A program made the position numbers and the translations under genes. Shown here piece after piece: positions 36,188 through 44,776 of a stretch of DNA of 64,000 nucleotides. The stretch's first letter is position 1. Every line of letters begins with the position of its first letter. The stretch comes from Bog-532 sp963742875 (GTDB lineage: Bacteria; Actinomycetota; Actinomycetes; Streptosporangiales; Streptosporangiaceae), in the NCBI GenBank assembly GCA_963742875.1, contig CAVUNO010000020.1, forward strand, positions 28,375 to 92,374, read 5' to 3'. Below the pieces are notes generated by a model, which saw nothing but the letters and a program-made list of their open reading frames with translations, was not told the origin of the DNA and did no database searches.

Positions 36188-36898
36188 TCAGTCGTTGTTG
36201 ATGGTGCCGGACAGGACGGCCCGCCCGGGCTGGCCGGGCCGGGCGGCGCTGTCCAGGGTGATCTCGATGGCCGGGAAGTCGTCCGGATCGGCCGCGGTCC
36301 ACAGCTGTACGGTCGCGGTCCCGGACGGGCCGACGGTGAAGGTGCCCGCGCTGATCAGCCGGGGATGACCGGGCCGGTTTCCCGGCCCGGCCCACCAGCA
36401 CTGGTAGAACCGGCCCGGCCCCGGCTCGGCCAGGCGGACCGCGGTGAGCTGGACCGACCAGCCGTTGTTGGCCTGCCGCAGGGTCCCGCTGGCCGATGCG
36501 GACAGCCCGGTCCCCGGATGCAGCGTGAACGCATAGGTTTCCGCGGCCGTCCCGCTGCCCAGCAGCAGCCCGATGCTGGTGCCCGCGGCGATGGTCACCG
36601 CCGCGGCCAGCGCCAGCATCCGGATCGGCCAGCCCCGCCATCGGCGGTTCCGCCGGGCTGCCGTGGCCGCCTGGGCCACTCCGGCCAGGGTCCGGGTCCG
36701 CAGCCCCGGCGGCGCCAGGCCGGCAGGCGCGGCCGTGGGCAGCAGCCGCGCCGTGGGGCCGAACTCGGCCACGGCCGCGCGGCAGTCCGGGCACGACGGC
36801 AGGTGCCCGGCGAACCACTCGGCGTCGCCGGGGTCCAGGGTGCCCAGCGCCCAGCCCGCCGCCTCCGGGTGGGCCAGTTCCGGATCTGGGTCAGGCAC
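36188..36898 (-). CDS. Anti-sigma factor with zinc-binding domain, single membrane pass
   Basis: GTG 36898 follows AAGGAGGT eight bases upstream. The N-terminal domain has HPEAAGWALGTLDPGDAEWF and the zinc motif HLPSCPDC. One membrane helix follows at about residues 90-115 (MLALAAAVTIAAGTSIGLLL), then an extracytoplasmic domain with YAFTLHPGTGLSASASGTLR that resembles the RskA C-terminal domain. It would hold an ECF sigma factor at the membrane. No intact sigma gene is adjacent; the region-4 scrap at 35923-36177 is its probable former partner, so this anti-sigma may be an orphan. Confidence 0.85.
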   Translation of the reverse strand: MPDPDPELAHPEAAGWALGTLDPGDAEWFAGHLPSCPDCRAAVAEFGPTARLLPTAAPAGLAPPGLRTRTLAGVAQAATAARRNRRWRGWPIRMLALAAAVTIAAGTSIGLLLGSGTAAETYAFTLHPGTGLSASASGTLRQANNGWSVQLTAVRLAEPGPGRFYQCWWAGPGNRPGHPRLISAGTFTVGPSGTATVQLWTAADPDDFPAIEITLDSAARPGQPGRAVLSGTINND

Positions 36899-37462
36899 GA
36901 CTGGGCACCTCCTTCGCCGCCGCGGCATCGGCACCTGCGCACAGCCCCAGCGTTACGATTACGACGCCGCCGGCAAGAACGGTTCACTCGCCAGGTAAAA
37001 AATATTTCCTGAATTTTCTGGCGGCTGGCCTGAACCGTTTCGCTGTGGGCCTGTCGTAACTCATACATCTGGCCAGATGGATACCGGATATCAGCCTTCC
37101 CGGCGTAGGCATTGGAGTCTACCGCCCGGTTAGGCACATTGGCTGCCGCATAGCAGGAAATGCACGACGACAATTCAGTGCGCGCTTTTACCGCGGCCGG
37201 ATGAGTGTCCGGGCCCGGTGCGCAGGCACCCTGCCCGAACCGGCGAGCTCGCCCAGACCTGTTGTTACGGAGGTCCACATGACCAGGTACTCATCCCAGG
37301 TCGCTCTCGGGCAGCGGTCCCCGAGCCCGGATACCGGACCGCGATCGGCGCGCACGCCGCTGCGGGAGGACGATCCCCGGTGGATGGGGCGTCTCTGTCG
37401 TCCTGATCCCGCCACCGCAGCGGATAATTAGCAGGCGCCGCCAGCCGGGTGCCGTCTACCTG
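36899..37462. other. No gene recognised
   Basis: A 564-bp gap. It contains an AT-rich stretch near 36990-37020 (AAAAAATATTT) and no frame with recognisable motif. It may be a rearrangement scar between the anti-sigma factor and the broken transporter. Confidence 0.4.
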
Positions 37463-38186
37463 ATGACCGCTACCGCGTTCATCGCCTGCGGTCTTCTCCT
37501 GCTCTCCCACGGCCTTCGGCCGCACGTAGGCGACTTCATCGTCCTGGGTGCTGCTGCGGTCCGGGCGACCCAGATAACCCTGTTCGGGCGCAGGCCCGCC
37601 GGGGCGGCCCAATCCCTCGTCGACCTCACTTTCGTCGAGTTCGTGGTGGTCTCGGTGCTCGCGGCGATCACCGCGCTGGTTTCCGGTAGCCCGCCCTGGC
37701 AGGTCGGCGGCGATCGGCGCGCGGGACTGGGTGATGCTCATCGCCCATCTGGGGGTCCTGGGCACATCTTTCGCGTGGTTCGTGCAGCTCCTGACGGCCA
37801 GGGCTGCCAGTTCGACACGCGTTGGCCTCATTCTGAGTACCGAAGCCGTCTTCGCCACCGTCTTCGCCGTCGTGGCCGCCGGGAACAGGCTGGACGTGGT
37901 GCAGATCCTCGGGGGCCTGCTCCTTGTGCTGTCGGCGGCGGTGGGCCGGGGCTTCGAGGGCCACGCCCGTGCGCCCGGCCCGCCGGCCGGCCCGGCTCTC
38001 GCCCAGGTACAGCCCGGCCATCAGCCGCAACAGCGCCAACATCAGCAGCTCCTGCTGATCATCCGAAACGATTGGAAGCGGGGTTCCCTGAAACCGTGGA
38101 GACTCGAGGGCGGGTTCCGCTACCGGACAAACCTGGGAGAACGTCCCTTAGCGGTCAATCCGGAAGCCCGGCGCTGGGCCAGCTAA
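37463..38186 (+). pseudogene. EamA/DMT-type permease, truncated and frameshifted
   Basis: The first frame has hydrophobic segments TATAFIACGLLLLSHG and FVEFVVVSVLAAITALVSG. Near 37715-37735 the frame changes to LIAHLGVLGTSFAWFVQLLT, RAASSTRVGLILSTEAVFAT and VFAVVAAGNRL, which are the typical last helices of drug/metabolite transporters. The N-terminal half is missing and the tail beyond VGRGFEGHA is not family-like. It is a decayed gene. Confidence 0.7.
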
Positions 38187-38628
38187 CGGTTACGATCCCG
38201 CCCAGCATCCTCGTCGGCCGGTAGCTCTCATGGGGTTTCACTCCCCGGAGAACTACCGGCCAATCGCGACTATCACCGGACGCCACAGCGACCCCCATGC
38301 CCCGCGGGAATAGCACGGTGGGATTGCCGTAACAGTAACGTGCCCGGCGTGAAAAAGCGTTTAACTGCCCGGCTGCACGTTCCTCTGGAAAGGATCACCT
38401 TGCCAGCATGCGGGTGCCGTGCCAAAACCACGCGCAGGACCTGACCTGCTGCCTGCAGCCGGCGCTTGTACTGATTCGCCTCGCTTACCTGTCATGGTCC
38501 GGGAGTGCGGCCGGACTACGTGTCTTGCACTCCGCCTTCCCCGTGGTCGGTGGGTGACGCCTGGCAGCCGCCAGGACACCTGTCAATCCTCCGCCCGCCC
38601 CCTTTTACCGTGAAAGGACCATCCGGCG
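38187..38628. other. No gene recognised
   Basis: A 442-bp gap. The last part (38500-38628) precedes the chorismate-lyase-like gene and holds its ribosome binding site (GAAAGGA near 38610). No other element is seen. Confidence 0.4.
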
Positions 38629-39210
38629 ATGACCGAGATTTCCCTGGACACGCTCGGTCTCACCTCGCCCGGCGCCGTGGCCAGCCTGCTCGCCACCACG
38701 CTGGCGGCCAGCTCGGCCCCGGCCACGCTGCTGCTGGAGAAATTAGCCCGCACGCAGATCCGCATCGAGGTGCTCGGCCACGCCGACCGCGAGCTGACCG
38801 CCGCCGAGCACAACCGGCTCGACGGCGGGCCGATCACGGCCGGACACCACCGTACCGGGCTGCTGCGCACCGCCAGCGGCATGGTGGCGGCCGAGACCAG
38901 CCTGGTCATCTTGCCCGAGCGGATCCCCCCGCACGCCCGCGCCGCCCTGGCCGACACCGATGTCCCCGTCGGCAAGATCTTGGCCCCGCTCGGCGTGCAG
39001 CGGCTGGACCGGCGCGCCCTGTACCTGCACGGCTGCCTGGACGCCGCCGGCGGTGACGTCGCGGTCCAGTCCTCCGCGGTGCTCGCCCTCGACGGCGCCA
39101 AGGTGGCCATCGCCACCGAGCGGATCACCGGGGACTTGTGCCGCCTGATCGCCACCAGCTCCCGGGCCCCGGGGCAGGGGGGAGGGGGATCATACCCGTC
39201 CGGTTGCTGA
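38629..39210 (+). CDS. Chorismate pyruvate-lyase-like protein
   Basis: A 193-residue protein from ATG 38629 with GAAAGGA upstream. The pattern HHRTGLLRTASGMVAAETSL, VILPERIPPHARAAL and DTDVPVGKILAPLGVQRLDR resembles the chorismate-lyase/UTRA fold; the arginine in HHRTG and the PxGxIL strand match ligand-binding positions. Such enzymes make 4- or 3-hydroxybenzoate from chorismate as a starter for aromatic metabolites. The remnants of a monooxygenase and an O-methyltransferase downstream fit an aromatic biosynthesis cluster. The C terminus (GGGGSYPSGC) is probably altered by the join to the next fragment. Confidence 0.65.
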   Translation: MTEISLDTLGLTSPGAVASLLATTLAASSAPATLLLEKLARTQIRIEVLGHADRELTAAEHNRLDGGPITAGHHRTGLLRTASGMVAAETSLVILPERIPPHARAALADTDVPVGKILAPLGVQRLDRRALYLHGCLDAAGGDVAVQSSAVLALDGAKVAIATERITGDLCRLIATSSRAPGQGGGGSYPSGC

Positions 39211-39317
39211 TCGCCGGTGCCGGGATCGCTGGCCTGACCACCGCGCTCAGCCTGCATGCGGCGGGCATCGGGGCGCTGATCGCAGAGTCCGCACTCGAGC
39301 TGAAGCCGCCGCCGTGT
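39198..39317 (+). pseudogene. FAD-dependent monooxygenase, N-terminal scrap
   Basis: VRLLIAGAGIAGLTTALSLH is the dinucleotide-binding start of a PheA/TfdB-type monooxygenase (GxGxxG). Only about 38 codons remain before the frame runs into methyltransferase sequence. It overlaps the end of the chorismate-lyase-like gene in another frame. Confidence 0.65.
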
Positions 39318-39329
39318 TACATACGCCAC

Positions 39330-39841
39330 ATGGCCAATGCTCCCAGTCTCTGGGCGACCGAAGAGGACGACGACGACACTCAACAGATCGGGCAACTACT
39401 GGGCGGTTGGATGGCCACTCAGGTGGTTCGCACCGTGGCACTGCTCGGGATACCTGATCAGTTAGCGGCGTCGCTGCGCACCGCCGCCCAGCTTGCCGCG
39501 GCGACGAGCACCGCGCCGGATCCGCTTGCCCGGTTGCTGTGCACGGCGGTCGCGTACGGACTGGTTACCCGCGACGGGGAGGGCCGGTTCGTGCTGACCG
39601 GTCCCGGCGGCCGGCTGCGCAGTGATGCGCCGGACTCGATGCGAGACCAGGTCGTCGGTTTCGTCGCGCCGCCGCTGTGGGACAGCCTGGGGAAGCTTGT
39701 GGACGTGGTGCGCGGTGATCCCGTCAACCCCAGCGCACCAGGCGGACCGTGGGACTACTTCCAGCGCAACCCCGGGGAGGCCGCCCGGCTCCTGGGAGGA
39801 CGGCTGGATTCGACAACCGCCGATCTACCAGGAGTCGTTTG
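39330..39841 (+). pseudogene. SAM-dependent O-methyltransferase, N-terminal half only
   Basis: From ATG 39330 the protein shows the dimerisation domain of acetylserotonin/hydroxyneurosporene-type methyltransferases: LLGGWMATQVVRTVALLGIP, DPLARLLCTAVAYGLVTRDG and VLTGPGGRLRSDAPDS, then PWDYFQRNPGEAARL. The catalytic Rossmann domain with the SAM motif is absent; similarity ends at about 39800 and IS-like sequence follows. It cannot methylate. It was probably truncated by the IS3-type element whose scrap lies at 39907-40073. Confidence 0.75.
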
Positions 39842-39906
39842 CCTAGGCGACACGCCGATCACCAGCCAGAACAGGCTGAGGGGGACCCCACTTGATGAGC
39901 CACCCG

Positions 39907-40073
39907 CTATGCAAGCTGTAGCTGCTGTCGGCGGACGCGGCGCCCGACGAACTCGACCGGGGTGGGCCCGCCGTGGGCCGAGTGCGGTCGGTGGTTGTCG
40001 TACTCGATCCGCCAGGCCTCGGTGAGGACCTGAGCCTCGAAGAGGCTGTCGAACTGGGTGCCGTTCAGGATCA
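39907..40073 (-). pseudogene. IS3-family transposase (OrfB), C-terminal scrap
   Basis: The minus strand reads ILNGTQFDSLFEAQVLTEAW, RIEYDNHRPHSAHGGPTPVE and FVGRRVRRQQ to a TAG at 39907. NxRPHSxxGGxTPxEF is the end of IS3-family integrase domains, including the catalytic glutamate region (EAQVLTEAWRIEYD). Only about 55 residues remain. This marks a former element that cut the methyltransferase gene. Confidence 0.75.
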
Positions 40074-40159
40074 GCGTCGAGCAGGGACGCGACCGTGACC
40101 CCTCGCCATTGGTGGTTCGACCGAGCTGGAGTGCTCAGCCACGGCGGTACGGCCCCCGC

Positions 40160-40957
40160 TCACTTCGGCTCGGCCGCTCGGCGCCGGTTGTAGAGGCGGA
40201 TGGCCCAGAGGTAGGCCACGACAGCGATGCCGATGCTCCAGGCGATGGCGGCGATGGCGTGGTCGCTAATCGCGGCGCCGCTGAGTAGTCCGCGCACGGT
40301 GTCGGCGACGGGGGTGAACGGCTGGTACTCAGCGAACTGACGCAGGCCGGTCGGCATGGTGGCCGTGGACACGAAGCCGCTGCTGAGGAACAGCAGCAGG
40401 AACAGGATCATCGGGGTGTTGCTAGCGGTCTCGACACTCTTGGCGGCAAGCCCGAGCGAGACGGCCAGCCAGATCAGCGCAAAGGCGAACAGGGCCAGTA
40501 TCCCGATCGCGGCCAGCCAGTGGAGCGGTCCGGCAGCAGAGCGGAATCCGAGTCCGAAGGCGACTGCGATGAGGACGGCCATGGCTACAAGGGTTTGTAT
40601 CAGGCTGCCCAGCACATGGCCGGTGAGGACCGAGGCACGGGCGATGGCCATAGTGCGGAACCGGTCGATGATGCCGCCGGTCATGTCCATGGCGACCATG
40701 ATTGAGGTGCCCTGGATGGCTGAGGCCACGGTGAGGAGCAGCAGCCCTGGCACCACGTAGTTGAGGTAGGCGCTGCGCCCCTCGTGGGCGCCGAGCCCAG
40801 CGCCGAGCTGGCCGCCGAAGACGTAGACGAACAGCAGCAAGAGCACGATGGGTATGCCGATGAGCATCACGGTCATGGACGGGTAGCGGAGCTGGTGCTT
40901 GAGATTGCGGCGCAGCATCACCCGCGAGTCGCTGAGCGTGTAAGCGAGCGTGGTCAT
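40160..40957 (-). CDS. ABC-2 type transporter permease (DrrB-like)
   Basis: A 265-residue membrane protein from ATG 40957 with six hydrophobic segments. The core MDMTGGIIDRFRTMAIARAS and VVPGLLLLTVASAIQGTS are typical of DrrB-type drug-efflux permeases. The re-entrant loop TATMPTGLRQFAEYQPFTPV before the last helices is also characteristic. Its start overlaps the stop of the ATPase gene as ATGA. The pair would export a hydrophobic compound. Confidence 0.92.
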   Translation of the reverse strand: MTTLAYTLSDSRVMLRRNLKHQLRYPSMTVMLIGIPIVLLLLFVYVFGGQLGAGLGAHEGRSAYLNYVVPGLLLLTVASAIQGTSIMVAMDMTGGIIDRFRTMAIARASVLTGHVLGSLIQTLVAMAVLIAVAFGLGFRSAAGPLHWLAAIGILALFAFALIWLAVSLGLAAKSVETASNTPMILFLLLFLSSGFVSTATMPTGLRQFAEYQPFTPVADTVRGLLSGAAISDHAIAAIAWSIGIAVVAYLWAIRLYNRRRAAEPK

Positions 40958-41940
40958 GACAGCGGTACTCCTTGTGCTGCGGGGTCTCCGTTGAGCTGCG
41001 CGGTGACGTGGCTGCCGGTGACAGCGAAGAACACGTCGTCGAGGTCCGGGGTATGGATCGTCAACCGTTCGACGGAGATACGGGCTTCGTGCAGCTCGTC
41101 GAGCAGGCCCCGGAGCGAGTCGACGGTGCCGTCGGCCGGGACCTGGAGGACGAGCTGGTCCTCGTCCGGAGCAACCGCCTCGAGGAGCTCGCTCGCAGAG
41201 TGCAGCAGGTGGGGATCGGCGAAGTGGAGTCGGACGTGGCCGCCGGGGATGCGGCTCTTGAGCTCGGCGGGGGTTCCTTCGGCGACGATTCTGCCCTGGT
41301 CGAGGACCGCGATCCGGTCGGCCAGCTTGTCTGCCTCGTCGAGGTACTGGGTGGTGAGCAGGACGGTGACCCCGGCAGTTGCGAGCTCACGAATGATCTG
41401 CCACATGGTGCGACGGCTGCGCGGGTCCAAGCCGGTGGTGGGCTCGTCGAGGAAAATCACCCGGGGCTTGCCGACGAGGGTCATCGCCAGGTCGAGTCGT
41501 CGTCGCATCCCGCCTGAGTAGGTCGAAAGCAGCTTGTGAGCGGCGTCGGTGAGGTCGAACTGCTCCAACAACTCGGCCACCCGCCGCCGCCCAGCCTCGC
41601 GGCCGAGGTGACGAAGGTCGGCCATCAGCTGCAGGTTCTCGGCGCCGGTAAGCAGGTTGTCCACGGCTGAGAACTGGCCGGTGACCCCGATGACGGCCCG
41701 CACCCCGTCAGGGTCGGTGACCACGTGGTGACCGGCGATGCGCATGGAGCCAGAATCGGCCGGGATCAGGGTGGACTGGATGCGGACCATCGTGGTCTTG
41801 CCGGCCCCGTTGGGGCCGAGAAGCGCCAGGATCGTGCTCTCCTCCACGGCCAGGCTCACCTTGTCTAGCACCAGATGGTCGCCGAACGACTTGCACATGT
41901 CCTGGGCCACGATCCCGTTCCCAGCGGACACGCTTGTCAT
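40954..41940 (-). CDS. ABC transporter ATP-binding protein (DrrA-like)
   Basis: ATG 41940 gives about 328 residues. Walker A: LLGPNGAGKTTMVRI; Q-loop region GVTGQFSAVDNLLTG; signature TYSGGMRRRLDLAMTLVG; Walker B VIFLDEPTTGLDPRSRR; H-loop position LLTTQYLDEAD, where Gln replaces His, as is usual in DrrA proteins. The C-terminal domain (TIHTPDLDDVFFAVTG) is the DrrA regulatory tail. It overlaps the upstream regulator gene and the downstream permease gene by ATGA junctions, so the three form one operon. Confidence 0.94.
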   Translation of the reverse strand: MTSVSAGNGIVAQDMCKSFGDHLVLDKVSLAVEESTILALLGPNGAGKTTMVRIQSTLIPADSGSMRIAGHHVVTDPDGVRAVIGVTGQFSAVDNLLTGAENLQLMADLRHLGREAGRRRVAELLEQFDLTDAAHKLLSTYSGGMRRRLDLAMTLVGKPRVIFLDEPTTGLDPRSRRTMWQIIRELATAGVTVLLTTQYLDEADKLADRIAVLDQGRIVAEGTPAELKSRIPGGHVRLHFADPHLLHSASELLEAVAPDEDQLVLQVPADGTVDSLRGLLDELHEARISVERLTIHTPDLDDVFFAVTGSHVTAQLNGDPAAQGVPLS

Positions 41941-42458
41941 GGCCTTCTCCCTCCTTGCCGTGTGGTCGAGTCGTCGGGAAGCTCGCCCGCGGCACGCAGC
42001 GCCTCCCGTTCTGCTTTCCACTCCTGCTCCAAGACTGGGAGTCGCCCGACCAGGAAATCGGAGAATGCCGCCCACTCCAACAAGATCGCTTTCCGCTCAG
42101 GTGGCACCTCGGCCAGCAGGCACAGACCTACTCGGGCGAGTTCGGCCATCTCCCGGTACTCGGAGACGTCGAAGCCCATCGCGTGGGACGACGACATGTC
42201 GATGCGTACCCGGTCCATCCGCTCGCCCGCAGCCCGGGAGCGCTGGATGAGCCCGAGGTTCTCCAACACGTTCACGGCGCCGGCGATCGCGCTCCGGCTC
42301 GCCAGCAGGGCGTCGGCCAGTTCGCTGATGCTCTGCTGGCGCGGGTCGCACACCGCCAGATAGCCGATCAGCCGGCCCACCATCGGCGCCATCCCGAAGC
42401 GCCGGGCATAGAAGCGCCCGGCATGGTCAGCAAACGTGATCTCACCGTCACTGGGCAT
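41937..42458 (-). CDS. GbsR/MarR-type transcriptional regulator
   Basis: ATG 42458 gives about 173 residues. The winged helix is visible: MVGRLIGYLAVCDPRQQSIS, ELADALLASRSAIAGAVNVL and ENLGLIQRSRAAGERMDRVR. This is the GbsR-like group often found in front of DrrAB-type exporters. It is the first gene of the operon, overlapping the ATPase start by ATGA. A perfect 9-bp inverted repeat 26 bp upstream is its likely binding site, so it probably represses its own operon until a ligand binds. Confidence 0.88.
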   Translation of the reverse strand: MPSDGEITFADHAGRFYARRFGMAPMVGRLIGYLAVCDPRQQSISELADALLASRSAIAGAVNVLENLGLIQRSRAAGERMDRVRIDMSSSHAMGFDVSEYREMAELARVGLCLLAEVPPERKAILLEWAAFSDFLVGRLPVLEQEWKAEREALRAAGELPDDSTTRQGGRRP

Positions 42459-42483
42459 GCCAATCACCCTACACAGTCTCCTG

Positions 42484-42507
42484 AGATAACACAAATCCGT
42501 GTTATCT
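42484..42507. promoter_or_regulatory. Operator palindrome of the efflux operon
   Basis: AGATAACAC at 42484-42492 and GTGTTATCT at 42499-42507 are perfect inverted arms with a 6-bp spacer. The site lies 26 bp upstream of the regulator start in an AT-rich window. Arm length, spacing and position suit a MarR/GbsR-type dimer. Confidence 0.75.
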
Positions 42508-42617
42508 AAGCACCGCCACACGGGCCGAATAACGCCCAGAAGGATTCGTTGCCATCACGAAATGTGGCCAGAACCGGCCATCTCATGAGGCGGAAGCTGT
42601 TTCTGAATGCAATCTGT

Positions 42618-42670
42618 TGCGATCATCGCAAATAATCACGTATGGTGTCATCTATGATGCTACATGACAC
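42618..42670. promoter_or_regulatory. Two palindromes at the 5' end of the 42654 gene
   Basis: TGCGAT-C-ATCGCA at 42618-42630 is a 6-bp perfect palindrome. GTGTCAT at 42645-42651 and ATGACAC at 42664-42670 are 7-bp arms with a 12-bp spacer that includes the start codon. Both could act as operators or as an RNA hairpin that hides the start. Confidence 0.45.
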
Positions 42671-43082
42671 GTGCGCGGACATCGCCGTGCTGCTCAACCC
42701 AATGCCGACTCCCGTCGAGGACGGTGACGAGTCCGACGATGAGTCTTACTCCCACGCCGCCGAGGCGGCGTGGCAGGAACGTGAGGAGATCGCCGAGGAC
42801 CTGCGGACGGCCTGGTCCGAGGGGGACATTGACCCCCTACTGTCCACCCTCACCTCACTGCGGAACCGGAGGCTGCAGCTGGAGGCGGACATGAGGCTGC
42901 TGATCGCCTACGGCCGCTGCTTCACCCACCCCCGCCCCTACAAGCTCATCGACCTGGCGAACGCCGCAGGCATGTCCATCTCCGGCATCCGCACCGCCTA
43001 CGACACCGACGAGATCGACCAGGCCACCGAGATCCTCGAGCGGCCGCCTACCAACCCGCCGCGGCCAGCCGGCGAGCGGTAA
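42654..43082 (+). CDS. Hypothetical protein with C-terminal helix-turn-helix-like region
   Basis: ATG 42654 (or 42657) gives about 142 residues. The N-terminal half is acidic (EDGDESDDESYSHAAEAAWQ). The second half reads LRNRRLQLEADMRLLIAYGR then LIDLANAAGMSISGIRTAYD, where AxxxxxLxxLANAAGMSxxxIRxxY has the shape of a helix-turn-helix. A small DNA-binding protein is possible. The start overlaps a 7-bp inverted repeat that suggests autoregulation. Divergent from the efflux operon, with no family recognised. Confidence 0.5.
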   Translation: MMLHDTCADIAVLLNPMPTPVEDGDESDDESYSHAAEAAWQEREEIAEDLRTAWSEGDIDPLLSTLTSLRNRRLQLEADMRLLIAYGRCFTHPRPYKLIDLANAAGMSISGIRTAYDTDEIDQATEILERPPTNPPRPAGER

Positions 43083-43107
43083 GAAGGCATGCCTGTGGCG
43101 GCCGGGT

Positions 43108-43260
43108 GTGGTCATCGCCGAGGCGCAGTGGCTGACCCTCGCGGACCTGGCCCTGCTCCGGGAGGACGACCTGCCCGGCCCGTCCGGATCGGTGAACCTC
43201 AGCGGGTTGCCGCCTGCTGAGGCCCGGAGAATCGATTGTCAGGAGTCTCACGATGCCTGA
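43108..43260 (+). CDS. Small hypothetical protein
   Basis: Fifty codons from GTG 43108 to TGA 43260, with coding-like composition (VVIAEAQWLTLADLALLRED, LPGPSGSVNLSGLPPAEARR). The phrase DLPGPSGxxxLSGLPP hints at a fragment of a larger protein. It overlaps the next small frame. It may be a remnant or a real small gene following 42654-43082. Confidence 0.35.
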   Translation: MVIAEAQWLTLADLALLREDDLPGPSGSVNLSGLPPAEARRIDCQESHDA

Positions 43261-43360
43261 CCAGGCTATGCCGACAGCTGATCCCCGGGCTGAACTCGTC
43301 ACCGCCTTTGCGCGACTTGGCCGAAAGTGCCATTCATCCCTGAAGAAGCTTCCGCCATGA
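43253..43360 (+). CDS. Tiny hypothetical protein (35 codons)
   Basis: ATG 43253 is preceded by AGGAG at 43241-43245, eight bases away, an unusually good site. The product is 35 residues, MPDQAMPTADPRAELVTAFA, ending in a basic tail RKCHSSLKKLPP. It overlaps the preceding frame. It could be a small basic peptide or the start of a gene cut off downstream; no homologue comes to mind. Confidence 0.35.
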   Translation: MPDQAMPTADPRAELVTAFARLGRKCHSSLKKLPP

Positions 43361-43398
43361 AGTGCTGATGATTTGTGTGGGGGCGTGCCGCAGTACCG

Positions 43399-44722
43399 TC
43401 ATCCCCCGGCGATGTTGGTCAGGCTCTCTCGCACGGTCTGCCTCAGCGGATCCCCTGGTGGCAGGACCCGCTCACAGCGTGCGACGGTCTCACGCAGCAG
43501 CGTCGCCGCGTCGCCGAGTCGCCCCACCCGGTAATAAGCGTTCGCCAGATCCGCGCGGCGCGCCAGGGTATCCGGATGGTCGGCGCCGAGTACCCGGCTG
43601 TAAGCCTCGCCGGTCTCCTCGTAAAGTTGCAGCGCCGAGGCCATCCGGCCGGCCGAGTAATTGGCTGCGGCTAGGTTACCGCGGGCCGCAATCGTGTCCA
43701 GGTGGTCGGGGCCAAGGCCCCGCTCCCGGCCGACGAGCACCCGCTTGTAGTGAGGAAGAGCATTTCTGGGCCGCCCGGCGGCCAGGTAAGCGTCGGCGAG
43801 ATGCTGGCGGGTTGTCAAGGTGTCCGGGTGCCGGGATCCCTGAACGCCCTCGCGGTCGGCTAGCGTGCTCCGGTACAAGCGGATGGCGTCATCGAACTGC
43901 CCAGCGGCGCGGTGGGCAGCCGCGAGCTCATCTCGCGCGCCGAGGGTGTCGGGGTGGTCAGCGCCGCGGATTCGCTCGCAGTCGGCTGCCGCCCGGTTGA
44001 GGACGGTGAGCGCATCTCGGAACTGATTCGCGGCCAGTAAAGCATGGCCGAGATCGCGCCTCGCCCCGATAGTGGCGGGATGATCCGGTCCAAGCGCGCC
44101 GACCCGGTCCGCCAAGATCCACTGAAACCACGGACAAGCCTCCGCCGCCAGCCCGGCCGTCAGGTATGCGTCGGCCAATCGCCGGACGATCGTAGGGGTG
44201 TCCGGGTGGTTCGGCGCAAGGACTCTCTGGCTGGCTGCGGCGAGCTTCCTCGAGTGTGTGACGGCCGAGCCGACCAAGCGCGCGCTGTCCTGGCTGCGCC
44301 CAGCGCGCAGCAGCAGCGGATGACAGCCGCCCGCCCACAGCAAGTCTCCGGCAGCTTGCTGAAGGCCGGCCGCGCAACTGCGCAGGTCCGCAGCAAGCCA
44401 TGCCCGCTGCTCATCCTTCGGCCACACCTCAAGCAGGGCGTCCGCAGCTGCTCTGGCCGCACGATCGAACAATTTTTCAGGCGTCGCCGCCCGGACTGCC
44501 GCCTGGATCACTGGCTTCATCCTGACGGTCGGCGGCTTAGCCGCCTGGTCGATGGAAAGCAAGCCGACCCGATCCAGAATGAGCAAACCGCCCCGAACCC
44601 GCTCCCGATCCGCTAGGCCGCCTGCGCTGTCGGCCGCAAAAAACCTGCACGCGGCCGGGGCGGTGAAGACCGCTGAGGGAATCCCATGTCCGTCAAGAAG
44701 CGCAGCGAACGCCAGCAATGAC
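43399..44722 (-). pseudogene. Kinase-NB-ARC-TPR signalling protein, C-terminal (TPR) part
   Basis: This is the 3' end of the gene whose kinase and ATPase parts lie at 48130-49906. It resumes at codons SLLAFAALLDGHG, carries the winged-helix-like part after NB-ARC (ERVRGGLLILDRVGLLSIDQ), then at least six TPR-type repeats of about 42 residues, with signatures such as LGPDHPATIGARRDLGHALL and GADHPDTLARRADLANAYYR. Removal of the 3.4-kb insertion and one 8-bp duplication joins V-R-S-L-L-A-F in frame. TPR repeats in such proteins sense a partner. The open start at 44718 is not a true start. Confidence 0.85.
44715..44722. repeat. Target-site duplication, left copy (8 bp)
   Basis: GCAATGAC lies just left of the IS256-family terminus and is repeated at 48130-48137. 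Eight bases is the usual IS256-family duplication. Confidence 0.9.
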
Positions 44723-44776
44723 GGCCACGTCCAAGGAGATGGTGTATGAGATGACCACCTCGCGATCTATTTCTAT

